A stretch of DNA of 64,000 nt from Trogon surrucura (GCA_020746105.1 CM036617.1:16862037-16926036), one strand, 5' to 3'; positions 14,301-27,849 are shown, counted from the first letter of the stretch. Translations and numbers: made by a program. The notes: a model not told the origin generated them from the sequence alone.

Positions 14301-16544
14301 GACTATTACCCTGTAAAACACAGTGGCCACAACAATCTGCATATTGGAAACAGCCCGAGGCCTGTGCTGGCCCCAAACTAACTGTGCTGAAATTGGGAGA
14401 GTGCAAACAACCTTGTGTCTATACTTTGGCTCCCATCCAGCCTGCTTAATGGTCTTTGCTGACAGTTTGGGATACACAGACCTCTTTATTAGAGGGTCTG
14501 ATCCTGCGAGAGCTTGTATCTAGGGTTCATTATATGACCAATGGTTGGAGAACAACTGTGCCTAGAACCAAGAACAGGTGAGACGACACAGTGCCTGATT
14601 CCTACAGTCTGGGTGAAGCTCGTTACAGAATATTTTTTACCACGCAAGAGGATACAAATAAAAGGAAGGATTTTTAGAGCTGCCAAGATCAGAAGTATTA
14701 TCAAAATAAAAAGGCTTCTGCAGCTTAAGAAAAGAAGAGGATCTGGAAAACAAGTTTTGTCTGCCACAAAACATCAACTTGTGCAATTAAAATATTTCCC
14801 TGAAAACAACAGTAAAATGAAAAAAAAACACCCTCTGTTGTCAAAGGTCACAGAAAAACTAGATGTTATTTCATTCTGCTGAAAACAATCTGACAACATG
14901 ATACACAAATTCCACAGATCTAAAAATTATTTTTAGCTTCCAGTGCTGCAGATGAGTTGTAAAATCTGACCCTGTGTAGTTACAGGCTCAGACCTTCTCT
15001 AATTAAACACTGACTGGTCATCAAACTGACAATCGAGGAAAACAGAACTGCATTTTTCTTGGTATTACAAGAGATATGAAATATGATAGGTAATTCTGTT
15101 TTTTTGGCATGCACATTCAAAATCAGTTCAGCATGAGAAATATGTGGGTTGAAAAACAGGACAGGGGCTGCAGGCAAAGGATTACAGTAACAACCCAGGC
15201 ACTGGTTTTAAGGAGGTTTTCTCTTCAGTAGTACAAAGCTCAGCACCAGGTAGGGACATATTTTATGTAACAGTGTCATTTAGCCAAAGATTTTCTAGTA
15301 AGATTTATCCTATCAAGTCTAAAGTGACAGGAACTCTGCAACTAATAAAAGATGTGTGTGTGAATATGCATGTGTAAGGGAAAAGAGAAACCCACAGTGG
15401 CATATCTGTCATTTGTGTTATTATGAAGACATGCATGGACTTTATCAAGTGCTCAGAGCAAAACAGAAGGTTGTAAATTTAATAAAGATGTATGCATAGA
15501 AAATACAAATCAGAGTTCTACAGCACCGTGACTGTCCTTGGGAATGTGGTACGTAACATGAAGGTCATTGGAGCTATCAGCAATGTGCTGAGCAAAGAAC
15601 AGTGCCAGCCCACAAGCACACCAGCTTCTCCAGCATGAAGGACCTCCTCTGATGACCTGTGCCTGGAACTGCAGAGTCAGAATAAGACTAAAAATTGTTA
15701 AAAGGATGTGTAGCGATCCCAAGAGCTGTAGTTTTGACACAGGCCAAGGAGGAGGGGAGGGATGAGAATATCTACGAGCCTTTTACCACCCACCAGACCA
15801 ATTGCAAATGCAGTTGATTTTTGCTCTTTTGTCTTCTGGAAATCCAGGATTGCTGTTCTCATGCAATTGTTTGAACTAGAGACTACCTCAGGTAAGTCTG
15901 GCAGGCACAGAAAAGGCAAGTATCCAAATAAAAGAGTGGAGCATACAAACCCCTTTGTTCCTCACTCTTGGTTTGGCTATGCAGCCCACCCCACTGGCAC
16001 GGTGTCCACGGCTGCAAGCAGGAACAACGCAGCATGCCTCTGCATCACCTTTCCGCAGTTAATCTCGTGCCATTTTACAAAGGCTTATTGTGCCTCTCTT
16101 TGAGGTGGGAAGACCCTAGGCTGTAAGAAGGTGTCAGGGCAAGCAATGGTGGAGCCTGACCCAGAGCTGTGGCCGTGAAGCCAGCACCCTCCCCAAGGTC
16201 ATGATGCTGTGTCCATTAAACTCACTGGCAACGCAACAGAGGGCACAGCCATCTACACTGAGAATGCGGAAAAATCACAAATACTATCACAACCCAGCAA
16301 GTGGAAAGTACACTGTGGAAAAATGCAACGTAGTATGTTCCTAAACTACATGCTGTGAGAAAGGAGGAGCCTAGGAAACTTAGGAGTGCAAGCATGGACC
16401 AATCTGGTGGAGGAAAACACATTAAAAGACACATTCCCAGTGTTAGGGCAGCCAAGCTGGTCACTGCCATACAGACCTGCCCGAGCACAGTACTGTGGCA
16501 GTGACACTCCACCCACAACACAGCCCATTGTAAAAATCTGGGAA
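8351..16544 (-). other. PDGFD: PDGFD intron 3, middle part
   Basis: Intronic sequence with no recognisable gene or PDGFD exon. It contains a 29-bp tandem duplication at 12526-12583, an 18-bp perfect palindrome at 14285-14302, and poly-T runs near 13408 and 14033. Short open frames here have no family resemblance. Confidence 0.7.
12526..12583. repeat. Tandem duplication of a 29-bp unit
   Basis: Two directly adjacent 29-bp copies (12526-12554 and 12555-12583) beginning ACCAAGGGGA and ending CAAATC differ at three positions. They lie in a locally GC-rich stretch of intron 3. No function is apparent. Confidence 0.85.
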
Positions 16545-16800
16545 AATTGGGAGGAGTTTTGAAAAGAACATCAAAATCTCTCAGGGGACTGGATAACCTG
16601 AATTTCTGAGAAAGACTAAAAGCTAAATATGGACATCATTGCTTGACTAAGCAATAAGCAAAGAAGTGTGAGAGCACTCTGCAAATACCTGAAGGAGATA
16701 GACACCCACAACAAAGAGAACAGACTTCTTTATCATAAATTAGGAGGGAATATAATTGCAGGCAATGGTATGGCATTAAAAAAAGGAAAATTAAAACTGT
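16545..16800 (+). mobile_element. Ancient, heavily decayed CR1-like fragment
   Basis: Conceptual translation with frame changes gives pieces such as SKSLRGLDNL, ERLKAKYG and CKYLKEID. These follow the order of the conserved CR1 ORF2 C-terminal blocks (RRATK..GLEHL, EERLRELG, YLKG). The DNA has lost clear nucleotide similarity to the younger copies in the window, so it should be much older. Boundaries are approximate. The alternative is chance resemblance. Confidence 0.5.
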
Positions 16801-19280
16801 CTTTCTAACAGTGATTTATTAGCCTACAGTTTAATCTCCTATGAGGCGTGTTCTTATGCTTTTCGTATTTAAAAATGTTACTGGATGAATAACCAATGAA
16901 ATTACAATACAGAAAATTCTTGTCCTTCAGAGAAAAATGGGCTGAATTTTCAGATTCTAGGCTTGGCTGCACTATATATTATTGAAAAAAAAAAAAAAAG
17001 GCCTTCAACCCTCCCTAAATTTAGATGTAAAAACCTTAAAACAATCAGTATCATTTCATCCAGGTCTATAAGTGTTTTCCAGCAGTTACAGCTGTTGCAA
17101 CAAACAAGGCAAAGATTTATTCTGTAAGCAATTAAAAGCACATTATATACAAAGCATTGTTTTCCCCAGCTTGCCAAGAATGACAGAAACACATAGAACA
17201 GTGCTAAGGTTGAAACAGACCCTGCAACCCAAACTTAGGCAAAAACAGTATAAGAGCAGGACTGTGCTGTCAGGCTTTGTCCGATAACGTTGACACAGTC
17301 AAAGGAATAGTACTGGTGGAATATGAAACATGAAATTGAGCCCAGAAGCCCACCTCTCAATGAGACTGTAAAGACATGTAATTCTTGTTTTGATTTAAAA
17401 GACAACTTGCAGCCAACACCTGCCATGATGGGTTTTCACAAGTTCCTCAGTGCAAGTTGGAGGTCTAGCATGTTTCATCAGTCACTTCCTCTGGAAGTCT
17501 GTCAGAAGAAAAGTCTGAAAGGAGACTGACTTCCTACGCTTTGCCAACACAGCTTGCACATACTAAAATTAAGCTGCACCTTCAGCTTTTGTAGAAAACC
17601 TAGGGCAGAGGTTGCCCACCAGGAATCTGGTCTAGGAAGAACTGGCCATTTCTTCTTCTCTTGTGGACATGGTGGTAGGAGTGACCAGCCTTGCCACACT
17701 GAAGCACCAGGAGTTAATTAACATCTCTTTGCAGCGTTGCAATACAACCTTAATGCCTAAGTAATCTTTCTACTGAATCGAACACGGCATCTTCGTTCTC
17801 CTTACAAACCTGTCATCTATAACTAGGTTTCTAGAAAATACCCTCTAGAGTTACCAAACCAAAATAAAAGGTAAGTTCTTAATATGTTATCATCATTTCA
17901 CATGCTAGCATTCTTCAGCTGTTGCTGGAGTAGAATTAAGAGACAGAATACAGATTTACAGAGAAATCCTCAAGTCAACAATCTAAAATAGCTCAATTTT
18001 TCAAACAAACCGCTAACGTGATGAACAGCGTAATGAGGGCTCTCGAAAAAGTTTGGCAGTGTAAGCTCATTTCATGTTCACACACATTAATGCCTGATTT
18101 AGGGTAAACCTAGGTGAGAATGGTCGGATTCAGCCTTCCTCTTTAGACATAAAGAGGTCCACACACCTACTAGCAGCATTGATGGGGTGTTTCTGACATG
18201 TTCAGTTTGCTACTGCCTTTCCCATCTCTCCTTCTGGTGCCCTCCTAATGGGCAACTCTAAGCAGACAAATTAGCTACAAGGTCTCTTCATGTCTTCTAG
18301 CTAGCAGGAGCTGTATTAATATGCTATTGGTCTGTTCCTACTGTAGTGGTGAAATACCATGTCCAAGCTATTGATATTTTCCGTTTAGTTACACAGACAT
18401 GGGAAGCAAAGTCCGGGAACATGACGGCCTTTGCCCTCTCCCAGGTTATGCTCATTGAGGAAGAAAATGTACCCTTTCATTCCATGCATTACAATTTTCA
18501 GTGCTGGATCTATCCTAACTTTAATGTTTAATGTTAAGACTATTGCTTTATGGGCACCCTGAAAAAGCTGTCCAACATCTGTGGTAAGTAGCATTACTGA
18601 TTTTAAGACAGGTAAGCTCTAAAAACTTCATGAAATGATAAATCTAACTGATTTGCCCAAAGTAGTTTTAATAAAAATATATTGAATATCTTCCATTCAT
18701 TTTTTAACCACCACACTTTCAGATTGTTAGGAAACATTGATTTATATCTCCAATTATCAATGGTTATTTAAGATTTTTCCAACAAGTTTGGGGATGGGTT
18801 TCATTTCCTACTTGTCCAACAGCACAATTTTGCTACTGACCAGTAATTCATGAAATCTGGCCCACTGTCAGTCTACTTGTAGCATGCTCTGTTTTTTTAT
18901 TTAAAAGAGATTTCTTGATCCTAACTGACATTTGAAGAACAAGGAAAAGATTAGTTTTCAATTGGAATTTTTTAATGTATTCAGCTATGTTAGGACGAGA
19001 AATTGATTATCAGTCAGAAGGCAGTATGGGCATGCAAGCTGCACGACAGACAACTCACCATGAATCTTCACACATGCCCTCACTTGGCCAAGCACAGTGG
19101 CAAGATCATGGCCAGCTGCTACGAGACTGAGGTTCCCTTCATTCACTTAATTAAAAAAAAGCAAAGTCACCATTTTTGCCAGTATTACACACTTAACTGC
19201 AACATTCCTGTGGCCCTTATCCCATTATTCTCACATGCTATGTAGTTGTTTGATCCCCTACTAATATGGTACAGATTATA
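16801..19280 (-). other. PDGFD: PDGFD intron 3, between CR1 fragments
   Basis: AT-rich intronic sequence with a poly-A run at about 16985-16999. No gene, RNA gene or further repeat is recognised. Confidence 0.65.
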
Positions 19281-19454
19281 GATCAGGTTGCTCAGAGCCC
19301 CATCTAGCCTGACTCTGGAAACATCCAAGATTAGGTTGGATGGGGCTCTGAGCAACCTGATGTACTTAAAGGCATCTCTGCCAACTGCAGGGAGGATTGG
19401 ATGAGATGACCTTTTAAGGTCCCTTCCAACTCAAACAATTCTACAATTCTGTGG
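19281..19454 (+). mobile_element. CR1 3' end with an inverted 5' duplication
   Basis: A plus-oriented CR1 tail runs from CTCTGGAAACATCCAAG (about 19313) through GGGGCTCTGAGCAACCTGAT and GGATGAGATGACC to the degenerate octamer tail CAATTCTACAATTCTGTG. Immediately 5' of it, 19281-19312 repeats the GGCTCTGAGCAACC region in the opposite orientation. The arms (19281-19312 and 19331-19362) match at 28 of 32 positions around an 18-bp spacer, so this is a foldback structure. Confidence 0.88.
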
Positions 19455-22400
19455 CTGCATGCTTCTTGGAATGTGCATCTTCCAGTTTGTTCCTGCTGCA
19501 TTTAGTAAGAAATCATGTTGATGATGAATAAGGCTCTAGAGTTTCTAGAAAGAACAAACTAGGATTTTGTCTAACATGGGTAACCCTCTTGTATTGCACA
19601 TGATGGTCTTTTTCTGGTTTTGTCTTTGCATCTCTAACGTACCTTGGAAAAGTAGGAATTTCCCATGGGTCACTGACTTCCTCAGGAATTCCTTAAACAG
19701 GTAAGTACTGCCAGCAGGAAACACAGTCCTTCAAAATCTAATGCTGTCCTAAATGAACAATGCCTGTATATCTTGTTAGAGTCAACTATTTGGGACAGGA
19801 TACTGGATTTGAAAATAACACGCTTGTGTTTGTATAATACTTTTAAGATGTCCTTGGCCACTGCCACGAGTTTGGTGTATTCTCAAACAGTGCATAACGC
19901 ACTACCCGATTAAAGATGTAACATTCTTCAACAGGAATTGGACATCAACAGGATTATGTTAAGACAGATTGATGACAACATCCTGCAAAGAAGCCACAAT
20001 TTAACTGAGCTGTCAACAAATCAGGGATGGAGGGGAGCAAATGGCTGGTTCTCCACCATGCTGTTCAAACAACAGAACTGCCAGGCACACAAGCTTGCAG
20101 CTGGGAAAACACAGACTCTAACATCTATTTTCCTTTCTGATTAAAACAACTGTTTTATCAGTTGAAGTCTGACAGCTTCCAGTAGCTTCTGTGTGCTTAC
20201 TGGGTCCTGCTGCTTCTGGCTTTGCTATCTTCCTTGCCAGAAGGTCTGTACTTTCTTGCCCAACTCACCGGTGTTCCCTGCTGATTCTCTTCACTTTTGA
20301 AACATCCCCAAACCCAGCCCTACTGCTCCTCAAGTTCACAGTGAGAGGTTTTGCCAAAAGAGGCTGATGGAGTGAAACGGTTCTACTTTTGCCCTACTTT
20401 CTACCCCATCCACACTTGCCCTTTCTCTTCTTCTAGACCCAGTCCTTCCTAACTGAAGTCCATGTCTGTTTAAAATCTCCAATTCATTTGCCTCCTTTCC
20501 TTTCTAATCATGCCACAACTTCTCTGGTTAACATAGATCCCTCCTTCTTTTCACTCTCGCATTAAAAATGTTTCCTTTAGTACCATCCATCCTTCTTCAG
20601 TCCAACTGAAACTCCTTTTATGTTACTGTAATGAACATGTGAGCAATGTGGGCATCTTCCTGGTTCTTCACCAAAAGAGGAAGTCTTCTTCCTTATCTTT
20701 CATTATATGTTTGTTAAGTTTGATATTGTCAGGCACACCCTCTTTGTCCTTTGTCCTTTTTTATTTTTTCCTTTCAATCCTTTCAGCTTTCAGTAAATTT
20801 TGCTCATCTGGGGGCTCCTTCTGCCTCTTTGACTGCTGTAGTTTGACATTTCTCCTGCCTTCTCTCTCCCTCTCCAAAGTTGTCCACTGTGTGTGCTTGC
20901 CTTACCCACAATTACCTTTACTTTTGAACTTGGACTGTATTTAAGTCTCCTCCCTTGTCTTTGCTTCTGCCTTTGTTTCATTGCCATTCCTGGATGATCC
21001 TGTATCAGTTCTTCCCTCTATTACTCGTAGGATCCTCTGACACCAAGCTGAAAGGTGATTCCTCTTCTCCCCGAAACCCATCTTTGTTCACCACTCTCTT
21101 ATCAGTGTCACCTCTGTCTTAGAAATGGTTTAAGCACTTAGGACAGAAGACAGGAAGACTCCTAATGAAATTTAAAATTCTGAAATCACATAGTAGAAAG
21201 ACTGGGACTAATCTTCATGCTTGAGACAACAAGAGCATCAGACCCTCAGAAGAGACCTGCCAAGAGAAGGACTACATTAGACTACACGTAGACCCAGCCT
21301 AGGGAAAGCTGGGAGAAGATGCAATCCATGACAACTGACTGTGAAGTGTTGGGCCAGGTCAGGTCATAGCTTTGGCTGCAGTACCCAGGTTCCCTCTGAC
21401 TCACACGCTGCATTTAGCTGGTGGGTCTCAGGTTTGAAAACCTGCAAGGGTTTTCCACCTTGGAAAGGAGATGGAGTGGGTAAGACTTGGGAATCAGGCA
21501 GTAAAGTTTTGGGGGTTTGGGAAGTGTGACAGAATGCTGGAGGGAGAAACAGCTCTTGGTTTAGATGCAAATGTTGGAATAAATCTTTTAATTCCGAACT
21601 TTGGCTGCCCCTGGAGCAGCCAATGCTGCCTATGAAACTGCTTGTCCCAACACGCCTTCTCATCCCAAGTATGCTTTCTTCTTATTCCTGAGCTATCTGA
21701 CTCCCAGTTTTGCTTCTTTTGTACCTTTCACTATCTTTCATTCTGCTCCAAGTGCTGGGAGAACTGAAACATCCCTGCCTACCACACTGCTTGGCTCGTC
21801 CACCATGTCACCTTCCTTTCTTCATCGAACCCTGCTGAAGAGCAGGTTAGATCCTGAGAGGTGAATTAAGCAGCAGAATGAGGTTTGCTGGATTCTCAGC
21901 AACCTTCATTAAATGGAAAACATTCCATGTAAAATTACTCCGAGATGCTAGATATCTCAAGATGTACTGAGGCACAATCTCTCTTTTTAACATGTTGCCA
22001 TTTTATGATGCCTTTTAAAAATTGTAACACCTACCAAAGTAAAAATAAAATAAAATAAAATTGTGACTAGATAATCTCTTAAGTCCTCTGTCTATGTAAA
22101 GTTGGGGAAGGAATGTTAAAGATTTTGAGCAAGTTTTATCTAATTAGAAGGGACTTAATTACTTCTCTCCTGAAAGATGAGCCTCCGGCTGATAATTTTA
22201 TGAGGATGGTATGCCTTGAGCAAACCCACAGAAAATAGCTTTCTGCCAGAACTTTAGAAAATAGAAGTTTCATTATATACATTGTTATGAGTTTTGCACA
22301 TTTATAAAAAAATCTTTGCTGTCTAGCTTAAGACAAGCAATCAAAACTGAAATCAGAGAGAGTAGCAGAAGGAAAACTGATAAAGCTTCCACATGTAAAT

Positions 22401-25400
22401 TCTTATTTCCTCATCAGGAGATCTATTTCATGTTCAACCACTTTATTAACCAAGACATTCCTCCCCCACCCCATTCCTCTCCTTTTGTACCCCCAGCAAT
22501 TTACTGGGATTCCTTCTGTGGATTATTTAAAAACACAGAAGGTATTCATGCACCATTATCACGCCTGTTGTCACATGAGATATATTATACAGGTTTTCAG
22601 GCAGCATATTTTGTCTTGGAGACAGAAATGAAATGTCTATTCTGTGAAAGAAGTGACAAGCTAAACCAGAAGCACAGCAGCAAAGACTCATGCAGCTTCC
22701 AGGCTGGTGATAAAGAATTAATCACCCTTTACAGTCTTTATCAATCTGGATTCAGACTGGTGGCTGAATCTTTTTGCAACCATGTTAACTCTTACAAGGG
22801 AATTTATTTATTGACTTATTAAAAAACAACCAACAACCCCTGCATCCTGATGCTGCACGACTTGTGCAAACAAACCTGTTAGAAAACAGGGAGCGAGTCA
22901 CTTAACTCAGAATGACCGTCTGTGAGCACAAGTATCAGAATCAGGTACTTACTATTTCCATTTTCACTCTCTGATTGTGTTTTGAATTTCTGGTGTTTTC
23001 TTGCGAGCTTAACAGGCAAGCATCAAAGACTTCAAGTTTAGTATTTGAACTAACTTAGACTGGTCAACATTTTTTGCATGGGCAAGTAATTAAATTTTGT
23101 TAGCCTGACTGCGGTGTCTCACCCCACTTTGTGACCAATGCTCTAAAAAGACGATCACACAAGTGGTGACCTCCAGCCTAGGTGTTCAGCAGAAAGCTAC
23201 TTCTCTGTAGACTCCACATGATGGATCAAAACCCAAGGTTCCCCTCCTCCATCCCATTAATATCTTTATGGCTCCTTTATTCAAAAATTGTAATTTTAAA
23301 CAAGCAAGAATTACTCATGATCTAACAAACTGATACACATTTTGACATCTAAGTTTATCCTGGGATAAATGCACTTATGTTCTCCTGTTTAGCACCACAT
23401 GTCCACCGCTGTTAGATAACAATTCCCAAATAAGTAAAGACTTCTCATAAAGTTATGTGGTGTGTCCTAGTGGTTATTTATATTCTAAAGAAAAGAAAGG
23501 TAATGGCACGTATATATGTTTATACATGAAACGATGTATATATAAATATATATATCTTAACCTTACATCTGTGTATATATGCATGTTTGCACATACACAT
23601 TTGCATATACAGATGTTCCTAAGTTTTTTTGTAGCTTTTGTTTCCAATAATAATTTTAGTCAAAGTTCCAAAATATGGATTTCATTTGGGACTAACAAAA
23701 CAATTAGTAAGACAATAACAATTTACTGTTACATAACAAATATGTGCCTTTTACAATAAACTGCAAATGATGTTTTCAATTAGCAAATGGAATTCAACAT
23801 TTTCTAGTTGTCTCATTAAAATGAAATTACATGTAGGGTTGGGAATTTTAATTCAAAACATTTACCTTTATTGTCAGAACATGTTCCTGCACGAGTTCCT
23901 AGATTATTTCAGTAAATGTCCATGTTAATGTACTTGTAAAACATGGGGTCCAATTTAGTTAACATTCCATTCCAGATTTAGGACACTGGAACAATTTCAT
24001 TTCAGAAGGAAAAACGGGATTATGTAAAATTATTTCAATCAAGCAAAGATTATTTGCATGTGTAAAAGTGTAACGGAATTTCCATTCCTGTATCTCAAAA
24101 TATTTGATGCAGTATTTTTAGTAATTACGGAATACTTACTTGCTACAGGCAAGATCCCTCAGTCGAGGCAGCTGCACTGCAAGCAGCAGTGGAATGAAAT
24201 TTTACATTTGTGACCACATGCAATATTCAGATCACTTACTTCAAGGTGTGAAACCCAAGGACCTTTCTCATGACAGTGACTACCTCCCCTCTATCAGCTG
24301 TATAAGCAACCTAAGATAACTTATCTTCCCCCTGTATCACATATTTCTACAGCGTTTCTCATGAAACACTATGTGCTTAGAGTAAGAAATTATATAAGGT
24401 GTGAGGAGAAAAAGACTGGAATATCTCAGTACCTTCTATACTGCAGATTAATGTTTCTAAGGCAACTCAATCAAGAAAAGAAAAAAATGTTTGAGAAATA
24501 ACCACTGATAATGTCAGGGAGTAATTTCAAACAAATTTGCAGCTAAGTGAGGCTCATGCCTAACAGCTGTCCAGGGCTTGCACCAGACCATTTTTGCTCT
24601 AGGTCTCTGAAGCTTGAAGGATACGACAATTTTTAAAGAGGTTCAAGGGAGACATTTCTCTGTATGGATACCCAGGCTGAGCCAACAAACTGCTCAGCTA
24701 CAGCTGAGGCTTTGAATGTGAAGTATCTGTAGACACCAGAGATCGGCTGCACACGCTTACCTACTTCTGCACCATCAGGAACAGCACAGGGTGGGAGTGA
24801 CCTTTCCCAGCCAGGTTATGACACTTTTGACTCTTATTCAGCTTGAGATAAGCAATGGGGTATGCTCAACTTACTAATAAGCCTCTGGAGTGAGGTCCAC
24901 CTTGGAACTCCCACCCCAGGGAGTCATATGTATTCATGGGGAAGGAGTGGGTCAGGGCAGAGCACCTTTGATCTGCCCCTTCCCTCCAAAACGACCAACA
25001 CTGCTCCCCCTCCAACCTTCCTAATGCCTCAGACCCGGATAAGGGAAGACAGAGGCAGAAAAGCCAAGAGACAGAGGACACAGGTAGAGGAGGAGGAGGA
25101 AGGTGGAGGAAGCCAGCTTTGGCAAGCAGAAGTTGCTAAATGCTGCAGTTAGACTGTCTGGCTTTATTTCACACATATGCTCCCTTGCCCACTCTCCCTC
25201 ATTTTATATTGGGATAGTTAATTATTCCCACGAATCTGCACGGCTTTCAACCTTGTCCTATTAAAGATCATCCTTGTATTTTTTTAACTCTAATTTTCCA
25301 GAGTCACTCTGCATTCTAATTTCACTGTCCTGAGTGACTGAGTCCCTTCATCTTACGTGGGCTGCTTACTTTGCAGGCCTTGTTTTACAAAAGCAAATGG

Positions 25401-27668
25401 ATACAAGTCTAATTTCTGTCTCCCCTAGAAAAATAATCCCTTTTTTGTGCCTCTAAATGTTACTGAAATGTGAAATTAATGCAAAAACATGAGTACATGA
25501 AGATAATGAAGTATGTTTCTGCTAAGGTCTGTGGTGCCTCATTTGTGCCTCGTGCAGAGTGCTGAACTAAGTAAAAAATTGATCTGCGTCAAATGAAGTG
25601 AACGTAACTGACTGCCTTGAAGATTCATAACTGAGAAGGCCAGAGAGTAAATCTGCGAGGCAGTTTGGTTGCAATGAGGAGAAATTCACCCAGCCCACAC
25701 TAGCACAACGCTCTGGAGATGCAGCTGATCAACAAACACAAGTAAACTCTCCAAGTTGCTTCCTTCAGTTTCCTCTGGAAAACCATCAGTGAGAGTCTGG
25801 TATACAAATAAACAACTGCCATTCAGATCCAAACTCCAAACAGCCAATAACCAGGTGAGTTAAAGATGTGCATGTATCTTGTGCACCATTTTCCAAGAAA
25901 GCCTGCAGAAGTAGCCTTGTCTTGGAGAAGGTTACAAAGGAAATTAAAAAAAAAAGCACTGTAAAGGTCTTTCATTTCATCTGATAAAAAATACCATATG
26001 TTTTGGCATGCTTCATTAATGCTCCCTGGTTTGCCGCCTCAAAACGCACAATGAGTTCAACCTTCAGGGGTCAGCAGTGCTCAGCGTATCTACAAACCCA
26101 GCTCTACGCGACTGTGGGGACTGTGGAGTAAGGGTTGACTCTGCGGAATATTAACTCTGCAGTTTTAGGTTGGACGGTTTAGAATCTGAAGACCAGATAA
26201 GAACGTATCATCCTGCATCTTGCAAATGCCCCTAATCACCCGTATAAGTCTCTTCTCAGAAATAAAATCGCATTTAATACAGACGGTGCATTTAGAGAGT
26301 ATTCTTCAGAATTGATTTGCTAGATTCTAACATTCTCTGTTTATTCATGGTTTTGAAATCAGATAAATACAGTAGCCTTTTCTGAGCTTTCTAGTGCAGA
26401 GAATGCTGTGCCTTATGAGTGACAATACTCATTTTTGGAAAGCCTAATACTATTAAATTAGCTATAGGTGGTCTGGAATAAAGCCTGCTAAATGTAGTGG
26501 AGTTTGTGTGGCTGCAATGAAATACGAGCAGTGTAAAGAGAGGCTGCTTCACTGTCTCGTTTTTATGCCCAGTGCTCTTTCATAGACTGTTCTGCTTAAA
26601 TTTTAGTTTTAGCAGATTACTTTAAATCAGAGTAGAGCTCAGGATTTACTTGCAGTGCAACGCCCTACTCCACTAGAAGCCTAACAATCTGGATTTAAGG
26701 GAGTACAATTTTCATAGCTTTAGAGCTGTCCTGACAATGTGCTGTTTATGGACTTTTTATAGCATACCTAGGCACACAGACATACAAAGCTGGGAGGTTC
26801 GAGTGAAATGGCTCAGTACATCTTTCCTGTAACAGTATTAATTTTACTGCTATTCCAGGCTTTCTTGTTAAATAACAGTGGATTGAATAAAAAAGGGAAT
26901 AAGAAGTGTGGTGGATATGAAAATATAATGATGACAGTATAATAAATTAATGCTTACCATTTCCTGAGTGTTAGCAAAATCTGCCTCTTTCGAGCTACAC
27001 TGTACCAAAAGCATTATAATATTAATCAGGACAATACAAAAGAATACATATTTGTATCAAAATCTACTTAGAGCAATGAGCATTCCTGCTCCCTAAAGAC
27101 AAAGAAAAATAAATTAAAAAGGAGGTTTTCATCCTGTTGAAACAGTACATGATACACTGCTAATGCCACTGCATATACAAAGAGGCATGTTTCTACATGG
27201 TTAAAAATACAGCCTAAGCCTTAGCACATCGTCTTGCATGTAGATTTTTACTGTGTGTAGAATAAACTGCTCTGCATCGAACTCAGAATCACAGCCATAA
27301 TGCCTCAAGGCATTTTTAGCTGACCTCAAATGAACACAAAAAAAAGAAGTTCATAGAGCAGCCATTTCTTTGTTATTTCTGCAGGATCTGTCAAGGCACT
27401 GGCAGGGCAGCCTCAGTGTAAAAAGTGTGAGTGCATCTGAAACATGTTATTAGCGTAAATCTTGGCCTGGACTTGACTTTGCTTTGTATTTAATGACAGG
27501 CTGTCAAAAATACTTTGACCTGTATTAATGTAGTTGCTGGAATGAAAATACTTCCAGTCAATTAGTGTTTTGATCCAATGCAGTAAGCTACACCACCCAG
27601 TCCTCAAGTACTGATGCTCTTCCCCACTACAATCTGTCTGTCGCCCATGACACAGCTGGGTGACTTAC
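19455..27668 (-). other. PDGFD: PDGFD intron 3, proximal part
   Basis: Intronic sequence running up to the exon 3 donor. The plus strand is rich in pyrimidines between about 20400 and 20960. An (AAAAT)n run lies at 22041-22062 and an AT/TATATG-rich low-complexity patch at about 23515-23600. A 168-codon open frame at 22316-22822 begins with TTG, not ATG, and resembles nothing I know. I saw no sequence matching the PDGFD exon that should follow exon 3. Confidence 0.7.
22041..22062. repeat. (AAAAT)n microsatellite
   Basis: About four tandem AAAAT units within intron 3. Confidence 0.85.
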
Positions 27669-27849
27669 CACAAGGGAGTAACAAATCTTGAATCCAGGTT
27701 TAGCCACAAAGTAGTCATCGGATTTGAAGGTTATCTTTATCTGATTTGTTCTTGATGTTATTCTTGGAGGTACTTCCTTGTGTCCACACCACCGTCCTCG
27801 TATAACTGTGCTGGTCTCTGATACATCTTCCACTTCCACAAAGTCGTAT
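27669..27849 (-). CDS. PDGFD: PDGFD exon 3, second half of the CUB domain
   Basis: This exon encodes residues about 111-170 of platelet-derived growth factor D, a secreted latent factor that signals through PDGFR-beta after proteolytic removal of its CUB domain. It is 181 bases: the last base of the split Arg110 codon plus 60 codons. The translation starts YDFVEVED, holds RGRWCGHKE and KSDDYFVAKPGFK, and ends CYSLV. The Cys in RGRWC corresponds to human Cys131, which pairs with Cys109 of exon 2. The acceptor reads TTCCCAG|A with a branch-like CTAAT whose A is 21 nt upstream (27870). The donor is GTG|GTAAGT. The exon ends in phase 0, at the end of the CUB domain. Against human PDGF-D, recalled from memory, I see about five substitutions, including Tyr166 to Cys. 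PDGFC is excluded because PDGF-C has a different residue pattern here. Confidence 0.96.

Noticed and set aside
22316-22822. 168-codon open frame in intron 3
   Set aside because: It starts with TTG rather than ATG, has no recognisable domain, and there is no splice or promoter context. Treated as a chance frame.
1-27668. Further PDGFD exons (growth-factor domain) downstream of exon 3
   Set aside because: I looked for minus-strand sequence resembling the PDGF-D region after residue 170 and found none; the intron is taken to run off the left end.
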